From contig JAFRJX010000002.1 in the NCBI GenBank assembly GCA_017432025.1, positions 1-64,000 of the forward strand: a stretch of 64,000 nt of DNA, written 5' to 3'. The translations under genes and the position numbers were made by a program. Source of the stretch: Candidatus Saccharimonadota bacterium (GTDB lineage: Bacteria > Patescibacteriota > Saccharimonadia > Saccharimonadales > Saccharimonadaceae). The notes under the pieces are model-generated. The model ran no database searches and had not been told where the DNA came from. It worked only from the letters and a program-made list of their open reading frames with translations. This document shows positions 1 to 7,818 of the stretch, piece by piece (within the stretch, counting starts at the first letter, position 1; the number at the start of each line of letters is the position of its first letter).

Positions 1-2
1 AT

Positions 3-224
3 ATGTGTAATATGATAGATAAAGAATTAAGATTTAAGAGACTTGCCGAACTTAGGGGTAACCGAATAATTAAAGATCTTAGGTTGTTAAGCAACCTATC
101 TAACAAAAGTAATTATTCATATTCGGCTGATGAAGTGAAAGCTATTTTTAATGCTATTGACGATGAATTAAAAAATACTAAACAGTGTTTTAAAAAAGAT
201 ACCAGAAGAAAGATAAGCTTATGA
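3..224 (+). CDS. Small hypothetical protein, first gene of the GHKL ATPase cassette (possibly 5'-truncated)
   Basis: A 73-residue, highly charged, apparently all-helical protein that I do not recognise. The first ATG is at base 3, so the true start may lie outside the window; an alternative in-frame ATG is at base 12. The stop codon overlaps the ATG of the next gene in an ATGA arrangement at 221-224, so the two are almost certainly translated together. The small size, lack of a membrane segment and coupling to an ATPase suggest an accessory or regulatory subunit, but this is inference from position only. Confidence 0.55.
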   Translation: MCNMIDKELRFKRLAELRGNRIIKDLRLLSNLSNKSNYSYSADEVKAIFNAIDDELKNTKQCFKKDTRRKISL

Positions 225-2074
225 GTATGATTTGGCATTTTCCAAAATTGGATGGTGGTGACGATGAGGGGGTTAATGATAACGGGGTATGGATTTTTGA
301 GGGTAACCGAGAAAATTCTATCACTAGAGAGTGTATACAAAACTCACTTGATGCACAGTTAGATGAATCTAAGCCAGTACGCGTCGTTTTTTCTAATTTT
401 GAGATTAATAGTTACGAGATACCTTTAATTGATGAACTTAGTGATGTTGTTAGAAGAGCAAGAGATTTTGCCGCCGATGACGAAAGAGCTACGAAGTTGT
501 ATGAAGAGGCCGTACGATGCATTAACTCGCAAAGAATAAGAATTCTAAAAATCAGCGATTACAATACATTCGGATTGGATGGTGGAGATTCTAGAAAAGA
601 CGACGGTAGATGGTATCGCTTGCTCTACTCGACTGGCTCTAGCCAGAACAGGAATGGTAGTGGTGGTTCATTCGGTATTGGGAAAAGTGCGCCATTTACT
701 GCTTCTATGATTAGGACGGTTTTTTATTCTACTATGCTCGGGGATGGGTCAGTGGCGTTTCAGGGTAAGACAAGATTGTCTAGTTTTGAAGATGATAACC
801 ATGTAGTTCGCCGTGGCTCTGGACGCTATGGGATAAGAAACGAGAGCGGATCGGCGTCTTCGATTCGCGATCGTTTATTGATTCCGGATGTTTTTGAAAG
901 GAACGAGCGTGGTACAGATGTTTTTATTGTGGGTTATAAATGTGCTGACGATTGGAAGAAACGTATTATAGAGTCTGTTATAAAGAGTTTTTACGTTGCT
1001 ATTATTGAGAATAAGCTGGAAGTGATTATAGAAGATGACAATAATCCGCAGATCCTTATTAATTCTGAAACATTAGCTGAAATTGTTGATAGTTATATAA
1101 CTGATGATGAGACTCTTTTGTACTATAACGCGGCAATTAGCCCTGACCGACGTTTCGAAGATGATCTTCCTGGCATTGGTAAAGTTGAAATGAGAGTGCG
1201 TTTAGGTGATGGGAAGAAACGTATCCAGGGAATGAGAAAAACGCTAATGAAAATTCATGAATTTACGCATCTGCGTAAAGCATTGAACGACGATTATACT
1301 GGCATTGTTATTGTTAGAGGCGATGATGGAAATAGTGAGCTTCGTAGACTTGAACCGCCTGCACATGATAGGTGGGATCCTGAGTTGGGAGAAACAACCG
1401 CTCAAGATGTTTTTAAACGTTTGCGGGATTGGGTTTGGTCTAATCTCAAATCTATTGCCAATGAAAAAACATACAATATAGAAGAAATACCAGAATTAAG
1501 TAAATATCTTCCTCAAGATATGGCAGATGATGATAGAGATCCGATTTTTTATAGTACGGGCTCTGGTACTACTAACGATGGTAATACTGATATTGAAACC
1601 GCTAGTGAGAGAAATACTATTGATAGTCAGGAAAGTGAAGTAACAATCGATATTGCTAACCGAATGGCGAATGTAAGAAAACCTGGTACGACGGGGGGAG
1701 ATAGAAAAAAACGTGGCAAGAACCGCGGTAAAGGTGGTGGTAAAGGTGGTGGCGCTAGTGGACAAGAAGGTGGCACTAATTATGTTGATGTTAGCGATAT
1801 GCACTCAAGGACAAAAGAACGTTTTATTGGTGGTAGAAGGGTTTATGAAATAACTATTACTCCAACGAAAGAGGACTCAGGAGATATACGTATTATCGGT
1901 ATTGGCGATGGACAGAATTATCCATTAGATGTTGAATGCGCGTATGATGAACAAGGAAATGAGCTTGAGAAGGACGGTGAAACTATTAAGGGCCTTTCTT
2001 TTAAGATGAATGAGACTAGAAAAATTACCGTCAAACTTAAGAGCTCTAGACGTTATATTGTAGGAGTTGCATGA
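221..2074 (+). CDS. GHKL (Bergerat-fold) ATPase, MORC/MutL/Hsp90-like, uncharacterised
   Basis: A 617-residue protein whose N-terminal part carries the ATP-binding signature of the GHKL superfamily. There is an N-box with E37, N41 and D44-A45, a degenerate G1 box with D113 and G118, and a glycine-rich lid GGSFGIGKSAPF at residues 148-159. The middle has no motif I recognise. A Gly/Lys-rich low-complexity linker lies at about residues 488-515 (bases 1687-1770), followed by a roughly 100-residue beta-rich tail. GHKL proteins of this size outside signalling often act as ATP-gated clamps on DNA or protein. It overlaps both neighbours by 4 bases, so the cassette is one operon. Nothing resembles a histidine kinase (no HisKA, no membrane segment) or MutL mismatch repair (no endonuclease motif). 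A role in defence is inferred from architecture only. Confidence 0.85.
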   Translation: MSMIWHFPKLDGGDDEGVNDNGVWIFEGNRENSITRECIQNSLDAQLDESKPVRVVFSNFEINSYEIPLIDELSDVVRRARDFAADDERATKLYEEAVRCINSQRIRILKISDYNTFGLDGGDSRKDDGRWYRLLYSTGSSQNRNGSGGSFGIGKSAPFTASMIRTVFYSTMLGDGSVAFQGKTRLSSFEDDNHVVRRGSGRYGIRNESGSASSIRDRLLIPDVFERNERGTDVFIVGYKCADDWKKRIIESVIKSFYVAIIENKLEVIIEDDNNPQILINSETLAEIVDSYITDDETLLYYNAAISPDRRFEDDLPGIGKVEMRVRLGDGKKRIQGMRKTLMKIHEFTHLRKALNDDYTGIVIVRGDDGNSELRRLEPPAHDRWDPELGETTAQDVFKRLRDWVWSNLKSIANEKTYNIEEIPELSKYLPQDMADDDRDPIFYSTGSGTTNDGNTDIETASERNTIDSQESEVTIDIANRMANVRKPGTTGGDRKKRGKNRGKGGGKGGGASGQEGGTNYVDVSDMHSRTKERFIGGRRVYEITITPTKEDSGDIRIIGIGDGQNYPLDVECAYDEQGNELEKDGETIKGLSFKMNETRKITVKLKSSRRYIVGVA

Positions 2075-2892
2075 TGGATAATTACATACCATACCCATAT
2101 CCAGTTTTAGGAAATGATGACGATTTTAATGGACATTTTACACCAAGTATGACATATAGTATCAATCCAACTGATGTGTCACTTGAAATAAGGTTTGATC
2201 TTGAGAATAATTATATTGAGCAATTAATTCAGGACGGTCGTGCTTCGTTTTTCATTGAAATCTCTTGTAGTAAAACTTATTATCGAAGATTTATAAAGAC
2301 CGATAAACTCTGTCTATCATATAAGGATTCTTCAAGGAAATTAAGAGGGAGGGTCGATGTTTCTTTCTTCATATGCACTAATGAAGCGATTGAGGATTAT
2401 TGTCCGTTGGGCGAATTATGCTTTGTTGAAGCGGGTGATATTATTGCAGTCGGTGGAGATGCTTCATTTGTGGCGGAGAAAGAATTTGATCCACTAAAAG
2501 CCCCAATTAAATCTATAGTAAAAATTACAAAATTAGATAAACCTCAAGATGAATTCACTATGGTCTATAAAGATGAATTTATTACTATCTGCATACCGGA
2601 AGATATGTGGGATCTTTATGAAAATGCCGCTAAAGATGCCGGCGCTGCGGAAATGTTGCACGCAAGTATCGTCCTTCCTGCATTAATGGATGCCATAGAT
2701 ACTTTAAAAGGAAAGGGTGATGCTAAGGATGCCGAGTTTGCGAATGCGCCGTGGGCGCTTAAGTTATCCGAATTATGTAATAACCGAAACATCGATATGG
2801 AAAGCGATTCTCTCATTATTGCGCAAAAGCTATTAGGTAATCCTGTAAAGAGGGCGCTTGACTGGTATGAAAAAAAGGAGGATGATGAGTAA
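2071..2892 (+). CDS. Hypothetical protein, GHKL ATPase cassette
   Basis: A 273-residue soluble, acidic protein with no motif I can name. The N-terminal two thirds look beta-rich with a Pro/Tyr-rich start. The C-terminal third, from about residue 180, is helical and ends in a charged Lys/Asp/Glu tail. The start ATG overlaps the stop of the ATPase gene, and its 3' end overlaps the next gene's start, showing strict co-expression. It has no signal peptide or membrane span. It could be an adaptor for the ATPase, but no family assignment is supported. Confidence 0.7.
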   Translation: MMDNYIPYPYPVLGNDDDFNGHFTPSMTYSINPTDVSLEIRFDLENNYIEQLIQDGRASFFIEISCSKTYYRRFIKTDKLCLSYKDSSRKLRGRVDVSFFICTNEAIEDYCPLGELCFVEAGDIIAVGGDASFVAEKEFDPLKAPIKSIVKITKLDKPQDEFTMVYKDEFITICIPEDMWDLYENAAKDAGAAEMLHASIVLPALMDAIDTLKGKGDAKDAEFANAPWALKLSELCNNRNIDMESDSLIIAQKLLGNPVKRALDWYEKKEDDE

Positions 2893-3688
2893 TCTAAAGG
2901 TTTTCAAAAATCAGTATTTATTGAATTTAGAGTTATCGGTTGGTGATAATCTCGATCATTATAGAAGCGTCGATAGTAGTTTTTTTAACGGTGATGGCAC
3001 CGGCGTTTTTGAAACGACTTGCGTTGTTCCTGATGAGGTACCGATTCTTATTCCAAACATCTCAAGCGAGTCTGAGAATGCTATACATTTATTCGAATAT
3101 CTGTCGCAAATTGATAATACCGTGGCTTCTGATCCCCGCCTTTGGGCGTATTTGGTACATGTGACTTTTTGTGATTACGCAATGAAACGTTGGGGTTCTG
3201 TTGAGAAAGATGAACTTAAAAAGAGAGTATTGAATCGTTTTTTTACGGATGGCGATGCGCGTACTCTTAGGCGCCAAGCAATATCTAGGCTATGGTGGGC
3301 GACAAAACTTACCGTGGCACCGTGGGAAGATGACCCGTTCTTTGAACCATTTAGGAAGGATGATAGATACTATTATACGAGAGTTTTAATGCGCGATGAG
3401 ACCACTTCGTCTGATTTACTTGAGCGTGTCCAACTGGCTTCTCGTCCTCAGTTATTAATCTTAATTCTTGATTTTCTTGATAATAATCCAAGATTTAGAA
3501 AGCGTGTGCTATGGCGAGAATTTATGAAGGAAATAATCTTAACTTTAGGGTACCGCAAAATAATGGCTTTAGATTTAAAAGCATTACAGTCTGAGATTAG
3601 CGATATCGCGTTCGAAGTAGAAAAAAGATATAGTAATGAAAAAAAACAAGATAAAACTGAAGAAATTGGAGGCAATGATTATTCGTAG
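2885..3688 (+). CDS. Hypothetical helical protein, last gene of the GHKL ATPase cassette (possibly DUF6339-like)
   Basis: About 267 residues. The start is set at 2885 because a strong AAGGAGG lies just upstream at 2875-2881; an ATG at 2882 is equally in frame, and an upstream ATG at 2858 lacks such a site. The protein is helical, with a central aromatic and arginine-rich stretch containing AISRLWWATKLT. From memory this resembles proteins labelled DUF6339, but that assignment is unverified and the function of that family is unknown to me. It overlaps the preceding gene by 8 bases. The hairpin at 3721-3743 lies just after the stop. Confidence 0.7.
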   Translation: MSNLKVFKNQYLLNLELSVGDNLDHYRSVDSSFFNGDGTGVFETTCVVPDEVPILIPNISSESENAIHLFEYLSQIDNTVASDPRLWAYLVHVTFCDYAMKRWGSVEKDELKKRVLNRFFTDGDARTLRRQAISRLWWATKLTVAPWEDDPFFEPFRKDDRYYYTRVLMRDETTSSDLLERVQLASRPQLLILILDFLDNNPRFRKRVLWREFMKEIILTLGYRKIMALDLKALQSEISDIAFEVEKRYSNEKKQDKTEEIGGNDYS

Positions 3689-3720
3689 AATTATAATGGC
3701 TAATTCTGAATTGACAAAAT

Positions 3721-3743
3721 ATTCTCCCACATAGTGGGAGAAT
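3721..3743. terminator. Bidirectional hairpin between convergent genes
   Basis: A perfect 10-bp stem with a 3-base loop (ATTCTCCCAC, ATA, GTGGGAGAAT) lies between the cassette and the convergent HD hydrolase gene. On the minus strand it is followed by ATTTTG, so it can serve as terminator for the minus-strand gene. On the plus strand the U-tract is poor. Confidence 0.6.
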
Positions 3744-3749
3744 GTTGGT

Positions 3750-4406
3750 TTAATAGATACCGCGGTTGCGGTTGAACTCTTGCTGGGTTTTTTTGAACTG
3801 CTCGGGATCGCGAGTGAGGCGGTCAACTTCTTTTAAGAATTCGTAGTATTCTTCTTTCAAGAAATAGATTTTGGTTGCGGCGTAGCCGTCCGGCGAGTAC
3901 TTGCGACGAAGAATCTTGCGAACCGCTTCGATGAGCTCATCTTCCGTGTAGTCCGGATGAAGTGTCTTGTTGTAATCGTAGGCGCGTGCCAGGATTTCGT
4001 TGACACTATACGAACGGTCGGCAGAAGAAACGATTTTACCGTAAATGCTACGAGGCTCCGGGCGTTCCGATGAAGCGCGGTGGTCTTCCACGGCTTCCGC
4101 CATGATTTCGATTTCTTCCGGCAGGAAGAGTTTCCTCAACTTTTCGTCGCGACGAAGCAGATAGGCAGACCATTCGTGATGTGTCTTGTTCGCAATTTCA
4201 CGGCCGAGGTCGTGATAGGCGGCGACGACGTAAACCATATTCACGTCGACTTCGGTATCAGTATTCTCGAGCAGAGAAACAATCCTAAGGCTACGTTCGA
4301 TGACGTTTTTGATGTGGTCGCCGGTGTGGCCGGGAAGCGCATCGTAACGTGGTAAGATTTCCGTTTCTATATACCTACGTACTTTTGGACAAACATGTGT
4401 GTTCAT
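3750..4406 (-). CDS. HD-domain phosphohydrolase
   Basis: A 218-residue protein of the HD superfamily of metal-dependent phosphohydrolases. The N-terminal GHTGDH supplies the first histidine and YHDLGRE supplies the HD pair; a further DHR and a SADR motif supply later metal ligands. The substrate cannot be deduced; small stand-alone HD proteins act on nucleotides or other phosphate esters. The start at 4406 is chosen because TTAGGAGGG lies 6 bases upstream of that ATG; the open frame runs further upstream into hairpin-rich DNA that is unlikely to be coding. A TGTTATAAT promoter lies about 45 bases upstream (around 4455). The gene is transcribed towards the GHKL cassette and is probably unrelated to it. 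Confidence 0.85.
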   Translation of the reverse strand: MNTHVCPKVRRYIETEILPRYDALPGHTGDHIKNVIERSLRIVSLLENTDTEVDVNMVYVVAAYHDLGREIANKTHHEWSAYLLRRDEKLRKLFLPEEIEIMAEAVEDHRASSERPEPRSIYGKIVSSADRSYSVNEILARAYDYNKTLHPDYTEDELIEAVRKILRRKYSPDGYAATKIYFLKEEYYEFLKEVDRLTRDPEQFKKTQQEFNRNRGIY

Positions 4407-4493
4407 AATTACCCTCCTAATGTACAGATTAGCTCTGATAGCTTGGGATATATTATAACATATTTTGGTGGGTAATGCATATTTGGCGGGAGT

Positions 4494-4545
4494 TAGCTCG
4501 CTACGCTCGCTATTCGCCTTCGGCGAGCGAACCCTGGGCTCGCCT
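4494..4545. repeat. GC-rich cluster of short hairpins
   Basis: Noncoding DNA between the HD hydrolase promoter and the tRNA-Glu terminator. It is packed with short inverted repeats such as TAGCTCGCTACGCTCGCTA and TTCGCCTTCGGCGA and is clearly GC-richer than its surroundings. A similar hairpin-dense spacer occurs between tRNA-Phe and tRNA-Lys at 26109-26168. Confidence 0.4.
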
Positions 4546-4560
4546 CTCTCCGACATTATC

Positions 4561-4603
4561 TAAGAATAAAAATAAGTCCCTTTGGGACTTCTTTTTATTC
4601 TTA
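4561..4603 (-). terminator. Long hairpin terminator downstream of tRNA-Glu
   Basis: Two 20-base arms (TAAGAATAAAAATAAGTCCC and its near-perfect complement, one mismatch) with a TTT loop start 2 bases beyond the encoded CCA of tRNA-Glu on the minus strand. The A/T-rich foot of the stem gives a U-tract in either direction, so it may work both ways. Confidence 0.75.
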
Positions 4604-4604
4604 G

Positions 4605-4679
4605 TGGTGATCTCGGCGGGAGTCGAACCCGCATTGTCGGGATGAAAACCCGATGTACTAACCGCTATACTACGAGACC
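4605..4679 (-). tRNA. tRNA-Glu (anticodon UUC)
   Basis: It folds as a complete cloverleaf. The acceptor stem GGTCTCG pairs with CGAGATC, followed by discriminator A and an encoded CCA. The anticodon stem TCGGG/CCCGA encloses loop TTTTCAT with anticodon TTC, and the T arm is GCGGG-TTCGACT-CCCGC. It stands alone and is followed directly by the long hairpin terminator. Confidence 0.95.
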
Positions 4680-4726
4680 GCAGGATTATTATAGCAAAAA
4701 AATGAATTCTTCGCAAGGGTTAGCGC

Positions 4727-5224
4727 CTAGAATGAGCAGGAGTATTGGTATTCAACCGTATAATCTTTGACACCGTATGGTTCTTTTGGATAATAGGTCA
4801 CGCGGGTGGCTTCGTCGCTACAGTACTTATTTAGGTATTTAGATTCTTTGGTGTCAGTGTAGCTCTTAAAGAGAAGCAGTTGGCGAAGAGTGACGGCAGC
4901 GAAGCCGGTTTCGGTATATTTCTTCAAGACTTCTTTATTGGTGCCATCATTAGTGGCAGTCTTGTAAAGAGAATTCTCATAATAATTAGCAGCAAGTGCG
5001 CTGACTTTGTCGGCGACTTGGCGCTCTGGTTTAGCAAATTGGATGGCGAGAACGCCTACGACCACGACAAGCATGGCACCTAAAATTACGCCAATGATGG
5101 CGGTTTGAGCAGTATCGGCTTTGATACGTTCGACTTTTTTGTCGTGAGCGATTCTGGAAGATTCAACGCGAGTGCGGGATGTATGCAAAGTAGAACTGGC
5201 TTTTTTCTTTTTTGCAGTCTTCAT
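4727..5224 (-). CDS. Hypothetical single-pass membrane protein
   Basis: 165 residues: a Lys/Arg-rich cytoplasmic N-terminus of about 40 residues, one hydrophobic helix at about 42-64, and an outside domain of about 100 residues. Two cysteines near the C-terminus (NKYCSDE and YSCSF) could form a disulfide. Function unknown. The start at 5224 is supported by a TGGTAATAT -10 box only 6 bases upstream, which gives a leaderless mRNA. It is divergent from pyk and shares the 46-base promoter region with it. Confidence 0.75.
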   Translation of the reverse strand: MKTAKKKKASSTLHTSRTRVESSRIAHDKKVERIKADTAQTAIIGVILGAMLVVVVGVLAIQFAKPERQVADKVSALAANYYENSLYKTATNDGTNKEVLKKYTETGFAAVTLRQLLLFKSYTDTKESKYLNKYCSDEATRVTYYPKEPYGVKDYTVEYQYSCSF

Positions 5225-5230
5225 AGTTTC

Positions 5231-5262
5231 ATATTACCATAAAAACTTTAATATGGTAATAT
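5231..5262. promoter_or_regulatory. Divergent leaderless promoters for pyk and the 165-residue membrane protein
   Basis: TGGTAATAT occurs on both strands: on the minus strand at 5231-5239 and on the plus strand at 5254-5262. Each -10 core lies close to its start codon (6 bases on the minus strand, 8 on the plus strand). No ribosome binding site fits in either gap, so both transcripts probably begin at or next to the start codon. Confidence 0.6.
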
Positions 5263-5270
5263 ATAAATAT

Positions 5271-6704
5271 ATGAGTAAGCTTTTTAAACGAACCAAGATT
5301 TTGGCGACGATTGGGCCATCGACAAATTCTAAGGAAAAGATTGAAGAAGTGATTATGGCCGGTGTTAACGGCTGTAGGCTCAACTGCTCTCACGGCTCAA
5401 ACGAAGAACGCGATCAGCAAATCGAGTGGATTCGCATGGCGGCGGAGAAGAAGGGTCGTTCAGTTGCGATTTTACAAGATTTACAAGGTCCAAAAATCCG
5501 TCTTGGTGAAATCAAAGACAATCATTTAGATCTAAAAAAAGGTGATGAACTAGTACTTGAGGCGAAGGAAGGTTTTGAACACGACGGTGGTATGACCGTG
5601 CCGGTGCAATATAACTTGGCTAAGAAGGTGAAAGTCGGGGAACCACTTTCGATGTTTGACGGCAAGATTAAAAGTGTGATTACTGAAATTGTTTCGGACA
5701 CGGCAATTCGGGTTGAGATTCAGAATGACGGATTTATCATGTCAAAGAAGGGATTGAACCTTCCAGATACTGATTTTGGTGGCGACATTTTAACACCAAA
5801 GGATATTGCTGATATTGAATACGGTGCAAATTGTGACTATGACTATGTGTCGCTTTCGTTTGTGCAAAGCGCAGCGGATATCGAGAGATTAAAGCAAATG
5901 CTTTTGTCGCTTGGTTCCACGGCAAAAGTAATTGCGAAGATTGAAACCAAGAAAGCGATTCAGTCTGACGAGCATCTCGAAGAAATTGTGAAAGCTTCGG
6001 ATGGTATTATGGTGGCACGTGGCGATATGGCCGTTGAGGCCGGTGCTGAAGTCGTGCCAATCGTGCAACGAAAACTCATTGCAATGTGCCGTGCACACGC
6101 GAAACTCTGTATTGTGGCGACACAAATGCTTTCATCGATGGTGGATTCGCCAGAACCAACTCGTGCAGAAGTCTCGGATGTCGCAACGGCAGTGGTCCAA
6201 GGTGCTGATGTAGTGATGCTTTCGGACGAGACGGCCAATGGTAACTATCCTGTAGAGACTGTAGCCGAGATGAAGAAAGTCATTCTTTATACGCAAAATC
6301 ACTCACGGATTGCTTCGATTTCGAGAGAGCCAGAAGGTGAAAAAGCGGTTTATGATGCGATTTCGGATGCTGCGGCAAGATTAGCGGAAAGAATTGATGC
6401 CGATGTAATTGTTTGTCAGACGGCTTCTGGTGCGACTGCTTTTGCAATGGCGGCGCAACGTCCGAATCTCCCAATTGTGTCGGTAACTTCGAACCAACGT
6501 GTAGCAAACCAACTCGCACTGATTTATGCAAACTCGGCTTTCGTACGTCCATATGCGGATGAATTTGGTTATAAATTGGCTGAAGAATTAAAAGAAAAGG
6601 AATATCTGAAAACTAAGGAAGGTGAGAAAGATCTTCTTGCGGTCATCGTTTCGGGGGATAAGAATAAATTTGGTTCAGATACGATAAGAGTACGTAACGT
6701 TTAA
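5271..6704 (+). CDS. pyk: Pyruvate kinase
   Basis: 477 residues, normal for the family. It converts phosphoenolpyruvate and ADP to pyruvate and ATP, the last step of glycolysis. Recognisable motifs are TKILATIGPS at the N-terminus, NCSHG (usually NFSHG), LQDLQGPKIR, the active-site lysine in AKIETKKA, the Mg-binding MVARGDMAVE, and ATQMLSSM. MLSDETA replaces the usual MLSGETA. The C-terminal regulatory-type domain is present. The start at 5271 (MSKLFKRTK) is preferred over an upstream ATG at 5172 because the promoter lies between them. It forms an operon with pgk, 21 bases downstream. Confidence 0.96.
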   Translation: MSKLFKRTKILATIGPSTNSKEKIEEVIMAGVNGCRLNCSHGSNEERDQQIEWIRMAAEKKGRSVAILQDLQGPKIRLGEIKDNHLDLKKGDELVLEAKEGFEHDGGMTVPVQYNLAKKVKVGEPLSMFDGKIKSVITEIVSDTAIRVEIQNDGFIMSKKGLNLPDTDFGGDILTPKDIADIEYGANCDYDYVSLSFVQSAADIERLKQMLLSLGSTAKVIAKIETKKAIQSDEHLEEIVKASDGIMVARGDMAVEAGAEVVPIVQRKLIAMCRAHAKLCIVATQMLSSMVDSPEPTRAEVSDVATAVVQGADVVMLSDETANGNYPVETVAEMKKVILYTQNHSRIASISREPEGEKAVYDAISDAAARLAERIDADVIVCQTASGATAFAMAAQRPNLPIVSVTSNQRVANQLALIYANSAFVRPYADEFGYKLAEELKEKEYLKTKEGEKDLLAVIVSGDKNKFGSDTIRVRNV

Positions 6705-6725
6705 AGGGTAGGCAGAAAGAGGAAT

Positions 6726-7784
6726 ATGGATTACAAGACCATTAAAGATATTAATTTTAAGGGCCAGGTTGTTTTGGTACGCGTGGATTATAACGTGCCA
6801 ATGAAGGATGGCAAGATTACGGATGATCTTAGAATTCGAGCAAGCATCCCGACTTTGCAATACCTTCGTGAACATGGTGCTAAGAAGATTATTCTGATTT
6901 CGCACCTTGGTCGTCCGGAAGGCAGAGACAAAAGTTTGTCGCTTAAACCAGTTTCTACGCAACTTGGAAAGCTGATTTCGGATGTTTCGTTTGTGGATGA
7001 TGTATCCGGACCAGACGTAGAAGAAGCAGTAGAAAGAGTCGGTAAAGGTGGCATCCTACTGCTTGAGAATCTCCGTTTTTATCCAGGCGAAGAGAAGAAT
7101 TCGGATGATTTTATTCGCGAGATTATTGATGCAACGGGTGCTGAAGTTTTCGTACAAGATGGTTTTGCTGTAGTGCACCGTGCGCATGCTTCGACAAATG
7201 CCGTAGCAAATCATCTACCGGTTTATGCTGGGTTGTTGCTGGAAAAGGAAATTGTGAACTTAAGCAAAGTGACCGAGAAGCCAGATCGCCCGCTACTTCT
7301 TATTATTGGCGGTGCAAAAGTGGATGACAAGCAACCGCTAATTGAAAAGTTTGAGAAATTTGCAGACCAGATTGTGGTGGGTGGCAAGATCGCTGCCGAC
7401 GGCTACAAGGGCGCTGGTAAGATTTTCGTCGCCGATGACTTTGATGAAGATGGCGAGGGAAATAGGCTCGATGTGGGTCCAATGTCGACGGGTAAAATCG
7501 CTGGCTACATTGCCGATGCAAAGACAATCATCTGGAATGGATTAATGGGCAAGGCAGAAGACCCAGCCTATTCGACGGCTTCCACGATTGTGGCAGAAAT
7601 GATGGGTGAAAAGCTCGGCGCCGAAACGGTAGTTTGTGGTGGTGATACAACTGGATTTGTCGAAAACCTTGTAAAAGAGCATCCGAACCTTCAATATTCA
7701 TTGATTTCGACTGGCGGTGGTGCGGCGCTTGAATTCTTGCTGGGCAAAGAACTTCCGGGTATTGCCGTACTTGAAGCAAAATAG
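6726..7784 (+). CDS. pgk: Phosphoglycerate kinase (short form)
   Basis: 352 residues, roughly 40 shorter than typical bacterial enzymes. It catalyses 1,3-bisphosphoglycerate plus ADP to 3-phosphoglycerate plus ATP. Motifs are RVDYNVP, SHLGRPEG, LLENLRFYPGEE, HRAHAS, GGAKVDDK and STGGGAALEF. Some normally strict motifs have changed: WNGLMGKAE for WNGPMGVFE, and CGGDTTGF for GGGDS. The substrate-binding arginines appear intact, so it is probably active. A GA-rich ribosome binding site (AGAGGA) precedes the ATG. It is co-transcribed with pyk. Confidence 0.94.
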   Translation: MDYKTIKDINFKGQVVLVRVDYNVPMKDGKITDDLRIRASIPTLQYLREHGAKKIILISHLGRPEGRDKSLSLKPVSTQLGKLISDVSFVDDVSGPDVEEAVERVGKGGILLLENLRFYPGEEKNSDDFIREIIDATGAEVFVQDGFAVVHRAHASTNAVANHLPVYAGLLLEKEIVNLSKVTEKPDRPLLLIIGGAKVDDKQPLIEKFEKFADQIVVGGKIAADGYKGAGKIFVADDFDEDGEGNRLDVGPMSTGKIAGYIADAKTIIWNGLMGKAEDPAYSTASTIVAEMMGEKLGAETVVCGGDTTGFVENLVKEHPNLQYSLISTGGGAALEFLLGKELPGIAVLEAK

Positions 7785-7806
7785 TTAACAAATATTCATT
7801 TTGTGA

Positions 7807-7812
7807 TATAAT
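7807..7812 (+). promoter_or_regulatory. -10 box of the HTH-MurA gene (leaderless)
   Basis: GTGATATAAT places TATAAT at 7807-7812, 6 bases before the ATG at 7819, with no room for a ribosome binding site. Confidence 0.6.
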
Positions 7813-7818
7813 TTTGCT

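Noticed and set aside
221-2074. MutL mismatch repair protein or sensor histidine kinase
   Set aside because: The ATP lid and N-box fit GHKL in general, but there is no MutL endonuclease motif, no HisKA helix and no membrane segment.
1-3690. Prophage or insertion sequence at the left end
   Set aside because: No integrase, transposase, capsid or tail gene and no terminal repeats or attachment site are visible.
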